This document shows positions 18,072 through 25,662 of a stretch of 64,000 nt of DNA, one piece after another (position 1 is the first letter of the stretch; the number at the start of each line of letters is the position of its first letter). The position numbers and the translations under genes were made by a program. The stretch is from Polycyclovorans algicola TG408 (lineage in GTDB: Bacteria; Pseudomonadota; Gammaproteobacteria; Nevskiales; Nevskiaceae), in contig NZ_JOMH01000001.1 of the NCBI RefSeq assembly GCF_000711245.1, forward strand, positions 2,908,830 through 2,972,829, read 5' to 3'. Under the pieces are notes generated by a model. That model saw nothing but the letters and a program-made list of their open reading frames with translations. It was not told where the DNA came from and made no database searches.

Positions 18072-18862
18072 TAGACCCAGGCCGCGCAGAGCACCAGATA
18101 GGTCGCGATTTCGGCGACCTGCTGGGTGGCCCCCAGCGCGTCCCCGGTATAGCCGCTGATGCGGCGGCGACAGTATTTTGCCGCCAACCAAGCCACGGCC
18201 AGCAGCGTGAGCATGACCGCCACGCCTTGCAGCAGCGTCAATGGCGACCCGACCCACGCGAGCAGCAGCGGCAGCCCCGCGATGGCGCAACCGATGCGCC
18301 ACTCGGTGCTGCTGATGCCTTCGGCCACAGGCTTGGCCTTGGTCGCGCCCTCGATGCGCGCGTAGGGCAACCAGACCATCACGCTCAGCGCGCTGGCACG
18401 TGAGCCGGCATGAGCGATGACCAGCGCCAGCGCGGCGAGTCCGAGATTCAGCTCGGCCAGCGCCAGCAGCGCGCAGAACTTGATTAGCAGCGCCAGTCCC
18501 AGCGCCAGTGCGCCGTAGGTGCCGATGCGCGAATCCTGCATGATCGCCAGCACGCGCTTGGGCTCGAAGCCACCTCCAAAACCGTCGGCCGAGTCCGCCA
18601 GGCCGTCTTCGTGGAACGCGCCAGTGAGCAGAATCGTCACCAGCATCGACAGGCTGACGGCCACCATCGGGGTCCACAGCGCGGCGCCCAACAACAGGCT
18701 GATGGCACCGACAGCGCCCACCAGGACGCCCACCAGCGGGAAGTAACGCGCCGCACGATTCAGTTCGTCCGGCGACCAGCCCACCCATTCGGGAATCGGA
18801 ACACGGGTGAAATAGCCGAGCGCAATGAAGGCGCGTCGCAGTTCACGCTGGGTGTCGGACAT
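18071..18862 (-). CDS. cobS: Adenosylcobinamide-GDP ribazoletransferase (cobalamin synthase)
   Basis: CobS (263 residues), an inner-membrane enzyme that joins adenosylcobinamide-GDP to alpha-ribazole (phosphate), the final assembly step. Family marks are RRAFIALGYFTRVPIPEWVG at the N-terminus, ARYFPLVGVLVGAVGA and the metal-binding motif in TGAFHEDGLADSADGFGGGF, then RVLAIMQDSRIGTYGALALG. Six or more helices are visible. ATG at 18862 matches the conserved start; a longer frame of 18 codons runs into the spacer. It is 26 bp downstream of the Fur/Zur-family gene and overlaps cobC. Confidence 0.95.
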   Translation of the reverse strand: MSDTQRELRRAFIALGYFTRVPIPEWVGWSPDELNRAARYFPLVGVLVGAVGAISLLLGAALWTPMVAVSLSMLVTILLTGAFHEDGLADSADGFGGGFEPKRVLAIMQDSRIGTYGALALGLALLIKFCALLALAELNLGLAALALVIAHAGSRASALSVMVWLPYARIEGATKAKPVAEGISSTEWRIGCAIAGLPLLLAWVGSPLTLLQGVAVMLTLLAVAWLAAKYCRRRISGYTGDALGATQQVAEIATYLVLCAAWV

Positions 18863-18888
18863 CGCGGCGTGCCCTGTCCGGTCAGACG

Positions 18889-19353
18889 TCACGCAGGATC
18901 GCGGCACTCGCCGCAATGGCCGTGCAATTCGACAACCGGTCGGCTCACCTTGAAGCCATGCGCTTCGGCGCCCTGCTCCAGCCGCGTGGCGATGGTGTGA
19001 TCGTCAAGCTCAACGGTCTGACCGCAGCGCTCACAGACCAGATACACGCCGTGGTGGGCGTGGCCGATGTGCATGCACGGCAGATAGGCATGCGTGGATT
19101 CCAGCCGATGAATAAAGCCCTGCGCCATCAGAAAGTCCAGCGCACGATAGACGGTGGGTGGGGCCAGACGGCGGTTCAGCCGGGTTTCCAGGGTGGCCAT
19201 CAGGTCATAGGCCGAACGCGGGCCCGGCTCGGCCAGCATCAGTTCAAAGACTTCGCGGCGCATGGGCGTGAACCGCGCGCCACGTTTGCGACACAGCGCG
19301 TCGGCCTGTTCGAGGGTGGCCTCGGCGGAGTGGGAATCGGTCGTCGCCTTCAT
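18889..19353 (-). CDS. zur: Fur-family transcriptional regulator, Zur-like
   Basis: A 154-residue Fur-fold repressor: winged helix ARFTPMRREVFELMLAEPGP ... RLAPPTVYRALDFLMAQGFI (residues ~26-80), then a dimerisation/metal domain with HIGHAHHGVYLVCERCGQTV and HGHCGECRD at the C-terminus. The two CxxC pairs form the structural zinc site, and the His-rich stretch matches the regulatory site of Zur. Zur represses zinc-acquisition genes when zinc is plentiful. It is transcribed toward cobS and divergent from a hisI-like gene. A different metal specificity (cobalt, given the neighbours) cannot be excluded from sequence alone. Confidence 0.82.
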   Translation of the reverse strand: MKATTDSHSAEATLEQADALCRKRGARFTPMRREVFELMLAEPGPRSAYDLMATLETRLNRRLAPPTVYRALDFLMAQGFIHRLESTHAYLPCMHIGHAHHGVYLVCERCGQTVELDDHTIATRLEQGAEAHGFKVSRPVVELHGHCGECRDPA

Positions 19354-19415
19354 GGTTTGATGGTATTACACTTGCGCCCCCGCGCCGCCCGGCGCCGAGT
19401 GTTGAATGAAGGGCC
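19354..19415. promoter_or_regulatory. Divergent zur/hisI promoter spacer with possible Fur-family operator
   Basis: This 62-bp spacer must hold both promoters. Its only AT-richer block is TTTGATGGTATTACACTTG (~19358-19376), near the zur start, the rest being GC-rich. The block is loosely like an AT-rich Zur operator but is not a clean palindrome. Autoregulation of zur and repression of the hisI-like gene from this site is a hypothesis. Confidence 0.3.
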
Positions 19416-19892
19416 ATGAGTAACGACGTACGATTTTTTTCGCGACTGACCATCGAACAGGTGGAAGAAGGCCACGAGTTGGCCCCCAAGTTCGATGCCG
19501 ACGGCCTGCTGCCCTGCGTCACCACGGCACACGGCACGGGCGAAGTGCTGATGCTCGGCTACATGAACGCCGAAGCGCTGAAAAAAACCATTCTCACCGG
19601 CGAAGCGCACTACTGGTCGCGCAGCCGCAAGGTGCTCTGGCACAAGGGCGCCACCAGCGGTCTGGTGCAAAAGGTCGAAGAACTGCGCATCGACGACGAC
19701 CAGGACGCCATCTGGTTGCGCGTGTCAGTCAACGGCGATGCCTCTTGCCACGTCGGGTATCGGTCGTGCTTTTACCGCTCGATTCCGATGGGCGAAGGAC
19801 CGGACGAACGCACGCTACAGTACGAAGAGTCTGAAAAATCCTTCGACCCGAAAGTCGTCTACGGCGACGCGCCGAATCCGACCATTCTGTGA
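19416..19892 (+). CDS. hisI: Phosphoribosyl-AMP cyclohydrolase (HisI-like) with altered zinc-ligand motif
   Basis: A 158-residue protein matching HisI, which opens the ring of phosphoribosyl-AMP in histidine synthesis. Conserved parts: [40 protein letters not shown] and [11 protein letters not shown] with Cys111 and Cys118, two of the three usual zinc ligands. The third ligand normally lies in a DCDxD motif; here residues 93-97 read DDDQD, so Asp94 replaces the Cys. The gene is not with other his genes; it is divergent from a Zur-family gene. Zur-controlled HisI paralogues are known in some proteobacteria as stand-ins under zinc shortage, and this looks like one. A small terminator follows. 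Confidence 0.85.
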   Translation: MSNDVRFFSRLTIEQVEEGHELAPKFDADGLLPCVTTAHGTGEVLMLGYMNAEALKKTILTGEAHYWSRSRKVLWHKGATSGLVQKVEELRIDDDQDAIWLRVSVNGDASCHVGYRSCFYRSIPMGEGPDERTLQYEESEKSFDPKVVYGDAPNPTIL

Positions 19893-19914
19893 GTCACCTG
19901 CGGCACTGAACCAC

Positions 19915-19935
19915 CCGCCTGCACGGCGGCTTTTT
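19915..19935 (+). terminator. Rho-independent terminator after hisI
   Basis: Stem CCGCC (19915-19919) pairs with GGCGG (19925-19929) around a five-base loop and is followed by CTTTTT. It lies 22 bp past the hisI stop and abuts the end of the convergent flippase gene. Confidence 0.7.
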
Positions 19936-21236
19936 CATGTCTGCACGGGCGCCGGTGGCCCGAGCACGCCGCTGCGGCGCAGGTGGGTCAGGTAACCGAC
20001 CATCAGCACCATGCCGGTGACCTCGCCGGCAATCAGCCCGAGAATGCCGCCGACGGCGCCGAACTGCAGCATCGCCAGCGCGCCGGAAGTGAGCGACACG
20101 CTGGCGGTGATCGCCTCCAGGGCCGAAAGCGCCTTGAAGCGTTCGACCACCATCGCCGCACGCGAGATCGTCGAACGCACCACGCCCAGCGCAAAGCACG
20201 CAGACCATGCCGCAATCAGCGCGCCCTGCTCGTCAAATTCGCGGCCAAGTATCGTGCCCATGATCCAGTCCTGCAGCACCCACAGCAGCGCCACGTAGGT
20301 CAGGGTGACGCCGAGCAATCCGGCGGCGATCGCCGACAGCCGCTGCAAGACCACGGCGCCGCCCAGGGTCGGGAACCAGCTCGCCGCCATGGGGAGCAAC
20401 AGTTGCCCGACACCGGTGGCGAGAAGATTGATCGGCATCAGCAGCAGCCGCGTGGCCGCCACGGCAGCGACAGCACGCACGTCGAGCAATGCCACCATGA
20501 CGAAGTAAAAACCCTGCACGAACGACCAGTTGATCATCGAACCCAGCAGCGCCCAACGGCCCAGCGGCCACAACTGGGCCAGCCGGTTGACCGGTTCATC
20601 CGGTGCCCAGCCGAAGCGTTCACCGACCACCGCCCTCGCCCGCCATCCGCCGGCCCACGCGGCCAGCGCCAGTCCCAGCAGCACCCAGGGCGCGGCTTGC
20701 CCGCCCGCCAGCAGCGCGGCGGCAGCAGCGGCCATCACCGCGACCAGGGCGTAAACGCTGTCGCTGCGCAGTACGTCAATGGGCGCGCGCCCCAGGTACA
20801 GCACGGCACGCAAGTGTTCACGTCGAATCGCGGCGGCCGCCGCGAGGATCAGCGCGGCCGCCAGCCACACGTCGTCCCAACGCTGCAGCACCACGCCGGG
20901 CACCAGCACTGCGCCCAGCATCACCACACCGCCAACTTGCCAGCAGAGCCGCGCCAACTGGGTCGCGACACGACTGAAGAGTTGCCTGCGCTCGTCCAGT
21001 GGCCATTTGCCGCCGAGCACGGCTTGGGGGCCGAACACCGCCGAATTGGGCACGGCGATTGCGAGCGCCAGCACCGTGTAGGCGAGCACGTAGCGGCCGT
21101 AATCTTCTTCGGTCGTAAAGCGGATCAGCACCAGGCCAATGATCAGGTTGCAGGCCGACAACACCGCCTGGGTGACAATCGCACTACCGAACAATCGCGT
21201 GTTGCCGAGTGCCGCCTGGAGCCTTGCGCCCCTCAC
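19935..21236 (-). CDS. Polysaccharide flippase (Wzx-like, MOP superfamily)
   Basis: About 433 residues with 12 or more hydrophobic helices and the N-terminal pattern of polysaccharide exporters (FGSAIVTQAVLSACNLIIGL, then VLIRFTTEEDYGRYVLAYTV). It would flip lipid-linked repeat units across the inner membrane. The GTG at 21236 overlaps the stop of the glycosyltransferase gene (GTGA) and starts just before the first helix, so I prefer it; the longer open frame reads back into that gene. Last gene of the exopolysaccharide operon. Confidence 0.82.
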   Translation of the reverse strand: MRGARLQAALGNTRLFGSAIVTQAVLSACNLIIGLVLIRFTTEEDYGRYVLAYTVLALAIAVPNSAVFGPQAVLGGKWPLDERRQLFSRVATQLARLCWQVGGVVMLGAVLVPGVVLQRWDDVWLAAALILAAAAAIRREHLRAVLYLGRAPIDVLRSDSVYALVAVMAAAAAALLAGGQAAPWVLLGLALAAWAGGWRARAVVGERFGWAPDEPVNRLAQLWPLGRWALLGSMINWSFVQGFYFVMVALLDVRAVAAVAATRLLLMPINLLATGVGQLLLPMAASWFPTLGGAVVLQRLSAIAAGLLGVTLTYVALLWVLQDWIMGTILGREFDEQGALIAAWSACFALGVVRSTISRAAMVVERFKALSALEAITASVSLTSGALAMLQFGAVGGILGLIAGEVTGMVLMVGYLTHLRRSGVLGPPAPVQT

Positions 21237-22177
21237 TTGGCAGCGGGCTTTTTCTGGTATTCGAGGATGCGGCCGCGACCCAGCAGCACGTCGAACTTGC
21301 CCAGCTGCGCGGCGACCTTGCGGCGCCAGGCAAAGGTCTGTGGCGGCGCGGCGCCGGTCAGCCGAAGCGCGGTGTATCCCAGAACGGCGATGAGCCATTT
21401 AGCCGCTGCGTCGAGCCCTAAACGTAGCCGGGTCGATGCACTGACCGGGCCATAGACCCCATCCAGAACCTGAAGCGCATAGTCCTGCGCGCCGCGCCGA
21501 CTCCGGGTCAAAAACCACGTCTGCTGCATACGCTCGGGGCCCAGTCGCTCAATGGCCGGCGCTTCGGCACACCAGACAAAGTGCGCGCCATTGCGCCGCA
21601 GGGCGTTGAAAAGGTCGGCATCTTCGCCGCCCGAGAGGCCATAACCGGGATCAAACGGCCCGTCACGTCCGGTCAGCACCGCCTTGCGAATCAGCACATT
21701 GCCGCTGAACAACATGTTGGCCGGCATCACCGTGCCGCTGGTCAGGGGCGCGTAGCCATGCAGACTGCCACCGTCGCGGGGCATCCAGGCCGGCGCATCG
21801 TCCGGGATCTGCTGTTCAACCGGGCCGAACACGCCGTCGGCGCTGCTGCGGGCAGCCTGTGCAGCCTTTTGTGCCAGCCAATCGGGCGCCACACGCTCGT
21901 CATCGTCAAGCAAGCCGATCCAGTCGCCCGTCGCACGGTGGATCCCGCGGTTCCGTGCCAGTGAGATGTTCTGCTCGGGTTCGATCTGGTGGATCAACGC
22001 AAAGGGCACCTTGTCCATCGCGGCCTCGACGGTCGCCCGTCCACTGCCGCCAGCGTCGTTGTCGGTGATGACCACTTCGGACAAGGTCGGCTCACCTTGC
22101 AGCGCGGCAAGGTCTTCGAGCAGCTGCCCCAAGGTCTGGGGCCGGTGAAAGGTGTTAACGCAAACCGAAACGCGCAT
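21233..22177 (-). CDS. Family 2 glycosyltransferase
   Basis: A 314-residue cytoplasmic GT-A enzyme: MRVSVCVNTFHRPQTLGQLL at the N-terminus, VVITDNDAGGSGRATVEAAM, then NISLARNRGIHRATGDWIGL and the DxD-like metal/nucleotide motif in LLDDDERVAPDWLA; FDPGYGLSGGEDADLFNALR matches the acceptor-side motif of GT2 enzymes. The ATG at 22177 begins the Rossmann strand; an upstream extension of 22 codons overlaps the ligase gene and is unlikely. Sugar and acceptor are unknown. It overlaps the ligase gene by 23 bases. Confidence 0.88.
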   Translation of the reverse strand: MRVSVCVNTFHRPQTLGQLLEDLAALQGEPTLSEVVITDNDAGGSGRATVEAAMDKVPFALIHQIEPEQNISLARNRGIHRATGDWIGLLDDDERVAPDWLAQKAAQAARSSADGVFGPVEQQIPDDAPAWMPRDGGSLHGYAPLTSGTVMPANMLFSGNVLIRKAVLTGRDGPFDPGYGLSGGEDADLFNALRRNGAHFVWCAEAPAIERLGPERMQQTWFLTRSRRGAQDYALQVLDGVYGPVSASTRLRLGLDAAAKWLIAVLGYTALRLTGAAPPQTFAWRRKVAAQLGKFDVLLGRGRILEYQKKPAAK

Positions 22178-23540
22178 GGGCAGACCGGGCGGCAGGAGGT
22201 GAAGGCTCGGATTGCAGTGGCAATCCCTGCCGATACGGGACAAAGCGCGCTTCGAGCAGTCGCCGCCCCAGTGCCATCATTGCCAGCGTGGTCACGAAAA
22301 ACTCGGCGGTCACGGGTCTCAGGATAAAGCTTTCCATCAGGTTGGAAATGATCTGAATCAGCAGCAACGCCGCATTGAGCGCAAACAGACCACGGTCAAT
22401 TCTTGCCACCCTGATGATCATCCACCCGTAAAAAAGGTAGGCGCCGATCATCAGCATCACCCCGCCCAGACCCAGCGAGATGGCCATGTCGATATAGCCG
22501 TTGTGCGCCGAGCTGATCGAGAAGCGCAGCGCACGCTCCATGGCCGCCGACGGCCCGTCCGGCTCATCGAGCCAGAAAGCCTCGAAGCCAATCCCCAGCC
22601 ACGGTCGCGCCATGATTTCGTCGAGCGCCAGTGCCCAGATCAGGGTGCGGCTCGACAGGGTGACATCCTTGCCAAACGCATCGGCGACCGGTGTCATCAG
22701 GTCGGTGTAACCGGGAAAGCCCAGCAGCAGCAGCAACGCGTAGACCAGCGCCACCAAAATCACCGTGGCGACCAGATAAACCCGCAGGTCACGCAGCGCG
22801 CGCGGTGTCATCAGCGCCGCCGTCATCAGCGCCGCCGCCAGCACGAACATGATCAGACTGGTGGAGCTGCGCGACAGCAGCGTTGCGGACAGGCCCAGCA
22901 CCACACCGAACGCCGCGGCACGCCATGTCAGTTGTCGCGTCAGCCCGCCGTGCAGCCAGAACAGGGCGGTGAAGGTGCCCAGCAACCCGTAGTTGTTCTT
23001 GTGTGTGGTGATGCCGCGCCATGCGCCTTGCAGTTCGTACAACGACGACTGGTGAATGCCATTGGCCGGCGCCACGATCACCCAGGCAATGCTCAGCAGC
23101 ACACAACCTGCCAGCGCCCAGCGCGTCACCTGGGTAAAGCGCTCCGGCGTCCAACTGGCCAGCTGAAAGGCCAGCGCAATCATCACCACGCCGACCACCT
23201 TGATCACCCGCCGTAAGGTCACCGCAGGGTCGTGCGACCAGAGCACGCTGGCTGAGGCAAAGACAATGAGCAGCAGAAACACCCAGTTGAGGTGCGGCAG
23301 CAGCGCGAGCGCCAGCCGCAGGCGACGCAGCACGATCCAGCCTGCCACGGCAAAGAACGGCAGCCACTGGACGCGCGAGATGAGGCCCGACTCGCGCGAC
23401 TCGGTGATGCCCAGCTCGTCAGAGCGGGCAAAGTTGAAGCCGTCCGGCACGATGCTGAGCAGCACCGCCGCGAAAACCAGCACGGTCAACGTCCAGTAAT
23501 AAGCGCGGTCTTCGACCCACTGGACCGGGGCTTGCGTCAT
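22155..23540 (-). CDS. O-antigen ligase / polymerase family membrane protein
   Basis: A 461-residue membrane protein with about 12 helices and the Wzy_C-type periplasmic loop region (residues ~290-350: LSSRTLIWALALDEIMARPW, LGIGFEAFWLDEPDGP, then FSISSAHNGYIDMAISLGLG). The conserved GxGxxxF and HNxxxD/L features mark the O-antigen ligase family, whose members polymerise or ligate polysaccharide repeat units. Its place in the operon, with a flippase and chain-length protein but no lipid-A genes, favours a Wzy-type polymerase of exopolysaccharide. Confidence 0.85.
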   Translation of the reverse strand: MTQAPVQWVEDRAYYWTLTVLVFAAVLLSIVPDGFNFARSDELGITESRESGLISRVQWLPFFAVAGWIVLRRLRLALALLPHLNWVFLLLIVFASASVLWSHDPAVTLRRVIKVVGVVMIALAFQLASWTPERFTQVTRWALAGCVLLSIAWVIVAPANGIHQSSLYELQGAWRGITTHKNNYGLLGTFTALFWLHGGLTRQLTWRAAAFGVVLGLSATLLSRSSTSLIMFVLAAALMTAALMTPRALRDLRVYLVATVILVALVYALLLLLGFPGYTDLMTPVADAFGKDVTLSSRTLIWALALDEIMARPWLGIGFEAFWLDEPDGPSAAMERALRFSISSAHNGYIDMAISLGLGGVMLMIGAYLFYGWMIIRVARIDRGLFALNAALLLIQIISNLMESFILRPVTAEFFVTTLAMMALGRRLLEARFVPYRQGLPLQSEPSPPAARSAHARFGLR

Positions 23541-23544
23541 CCGG

Positions 23545-24735
23545 CTACTCCCGCTCGGTGCGGACCCACTCGGTCAGCACCCGTTTGCGCCGCAGCCGCA
23601 GCAACAGTGACCACGCCACGTAAACCGGCGCGAAGGCGAGCACCTGCAGCCCGCCCAAGCCCAGCCCGCTGAGCCAAACGCCGCGCAGCACGTGGGCGAT
23701 CAATGACAACCACGCGGCCAGTGCCAACCATGGCAGCCATGTGCCCAGCGGCACGATCAGCCCGCTGACCAGCAACGCCAGGGACCACAGTAAAAGCGCC
23801 GCCACCACCGTGGACAACGGCGGAATCAGCACCTCCAAAGCCAGATCGAAACGCTCCAGCGCCGGAGTGCCGAGCGCTTCGCGAATCAGCGGCCAGCCGT
23901 AGGTGCGGCGCATGCTGGCGCGGCCGCCGTCCCAGCGGTCACGCTGCGACACGGCGCGGTCGGTCTGACTGACCATTTCGGCGGCGATGCTCGCCTCATC
24001 GGCGTAGGCAATGCCGATGTCGGCACGGACCAGCGCGATGCCGTACTCAAGGTCCTCAGCAATGGAGAAGGCCTGGTACGGCACCGTGCGCAGCGCCTCC
24101 ATTGAAAATCCCATGCCGTTGCCATTGAGCTTGGTCGACAAACCCAGACGCGCCCGCGCCCGGCCACGCAGTCGATGAAAAATGGCCAATGCAATCGTCA
24201 TGAGCCGCGTGCGCCAACCCGCCTGCGGGTTGCGAACCCCGTAGAACACCTGCACCGCGCCCCAGCGCCCCGGCTTGTTGAGGTGCGCCACCACAGCGGT
24301 CACCAGGTTGTTGCTGACGACGCTGTCGGCGTCAACGACGATCACCGCTTCAGCCCACCCCTCATCAATCAATGTCGAGAACGCCAGCGCCAAGGCGTAG
24401 CCCTTGCCGCGTCGGTGGGTGTCGTTGCGCTCAATCACCCGCGCACCGGCACTGCGGGCACGTTCAGCGGTGTCGTCGCCGCAGTTGTCAGCCAGCACCA
24501 GAATCTGCAGTGACTCGGCCGGCCAGTCGCAACCCTGCAAGCTCTGCACCGTGGCAACAATGCCGGCCGCCTCGTCGTGCGCTGGCACCACGAACACGAC
24601 GCGGCTGGCGCGCTGCGCCGGGCTCAACACCGGCGGTGCCGTACGGACCGACAGCAGGGTGAGCAACCCCAGGTAATAGGCCGCGACCAGCACCGGAAGC
24701 CCGGCGATCAGCAGTAATCCGTCGAGCCAGTTCAT
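23545..24735 (-). CDS. Membrane-anchored family 2 glycosyltransferase
   Basis: A 396-residue processive-type GT2: one N-terminal helix (LLLIAGLPVLVAAYYLGLLT), a GT-A domain with VVFVVPAHDEAAGIVATVQS, ILVLADNCGDDTAERARSAG, AVIVVDADSVVSNNLV (DxD), NGNGMGFSMEAL and a QRDRWDGG motif of the QxxRW type, then three C-terminal helices. QxxRW is typical of cellulose-synthase-like and polysaccharide-backbone enzymes. It lies between the EpsG-type gene and the ligase gene. No initiating phosphoglycosyltransferase is visible in the operon. Confidence 0.88.
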   Translation of the reverse strand: MNWLDGLLLIAGLPVLVAAYYLGLLTLLSVRTAPPVLSPAQRASRVVFVVPAHDEAAGIVATVQSLQGCDWPAESLQILVLADNCGDDTAERARSAGARVIERNDTHRRGKGYALALAFSTLIDEGWAEAVIVVDADSVVSNNLVTAVVAHLNKPGRWGAVQVFYGVRNPQAGWRTRLMTIALAIFHRLRGRARARLGLSTKLNGNGMGFSMEALRTVPYQAFSIAEDLEYGIALVRADIGIAYADEASIAAEMVSQTDRAVSQRDRWDGGRASMRRTYGWPLIREALGTPALERFDLALEVLIPPLSTVVAALLLWSLALLVSGLIVPLGTWLPWLALAAWLSLIAHVLRGVWLSGLGLGGLQVLAFAPVYVAWSLLLRLRRKRVLTEWVRTERE

Positions 24736-24750
24736 TTTGGGTCGGGACGG

Positions 24751-25662
24751 TCAGAGCCGCCGAGTGCGCCGTGGACGGGTGGTCTTGGCAAAGTCTTGCA
24801 ACACACTGCCCACGACCCGCCCGTTGGCGGCGTGCAGGCGTGACAACGCCGATTGCGCCGCCGACAAGCGGCACTGATGCCGGTGGACGACCAGCAAGAC
24901 ATTGCGCACTGCGGCGACGACCGCCAGGGCATCGGGACAGGCCTCTATGGCAGGTGTGTCGATCACCACGTGGCGATAGCGCCTTGAATAGCCCTGCATC
25001 AGCTCGCGGAACTCGGGCTGCGAGAGGCGCTCAAGCGGTTTGCTGCGATCCTGCCCGGCGGTCAGCAATGACAAGTGCGGCAATCCGTCCACCGTCAGCA
25101 TCTGCCCGGGCCCGGACTGGGTCAGTGCCTCGGCCAGCCCCGGGGCATCCGGGACCTCAAACAACCGCTGCTGACGCGGTGTGCGCAGGTCGGCATCAAT
25201 CAGCAGGGTGGGCGCATCAAGCTGGGCGAGGCTGGCCGCCAACTCGGCCGCGAGCAGACTGCGACCCTCACCCCTCTGCGCCGAGCACACGGCCACGACG
25301 TTGGTGAAACCGTCATTGCGCGGCAGGCGTTCGAGCTGCATCAGCAGTGCCGTGCGCAGGCTGCGAATCGCCTCGGCGTGGGCCGTAAACGGGTCGTGCA
25401 GCGCCTTGAGCTCGATGCGGGGGCGTGCCTGCGGCAACGTCTTGATGGCGTGCGTGGCGCTGCGCGCGGCCTCGATATCGGCCGGGCTCGCCAGCTTGAG
25501 ATTCAGCACCGCGTCGACAAAGCCAACGCCGCTGCGGCGCTGCTCTTCGATGACCCTCAGAAAGTCGTCTTCGGTGAGCCCACAGGTGCGAATCAGGTAC
25601 GCGGCAATCCGCGACAGTTCGTCTCGGTTGGCGGAGGCGGTTTGAGAGGCCATCGCCGTCAT
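24751..25662 (-). CDS. epsG: EpsG-type exopolysaccharide ATPase / tyrosine-kinase-like protein
   Basis: A 303-residue protein. Residues ~12-75 form a small helical domain like the N-terminal domain of GspE/MshE ATPases (EDDFLRVIEEQRRSGVGFVD). The rest is a P-loop ATPase of the bacterial tyrosine kinase class: Walker A region VAVCSAQRGEGRSLLAAELA, Walker A' in TLLIDADLRTPRQQRLF and Walker B in HVVIDTPAIE. The usual Walker-A Lys is Arg (GEGRS), as I recall for EpsG proteins, and the C-terminus (SVLQDFAKTTRPRRTRRL) has no tyrosine cluster. It likely partners the EpsF-like protein, which it overlaps by four bases, to control polymer length and export. Confidence 0.8.
   Translation of the reverse strand: MTAMASQTASANRDELSRIAAYLIRTCGLTEDDFLRVIEEQRRSGVGFVDAVLNLKLASPADIEAARSATHAIKTLPQARPRIELKALHDPFTAHAEAIRSLRTALLMQLERLPRNDGFTNVVAVCSAQRGEGRSLLAAELAASLAQLDAPTLLIDADLRTPRQQRLFEVPDAPGLAEALTQSGPGQMLTVDGLPHLSLLTAGQDRSKPLERLSQPEFRELMQGYSRRYRHVVIDTPAIEACPDALAVVAAVRNVLLVVHRHQCRLSAAQSALSRLHAANGRVVGSVLQDFAKTTRPRRTRRL

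Noticed and set aside
19983-21455. A 490-codon plus-strand frame opposite the flippase
   Set aside because: His/Gln/Arg-rich composition typical of antisense of hydrophobic codons; the minus-strand flippase is clearly real.
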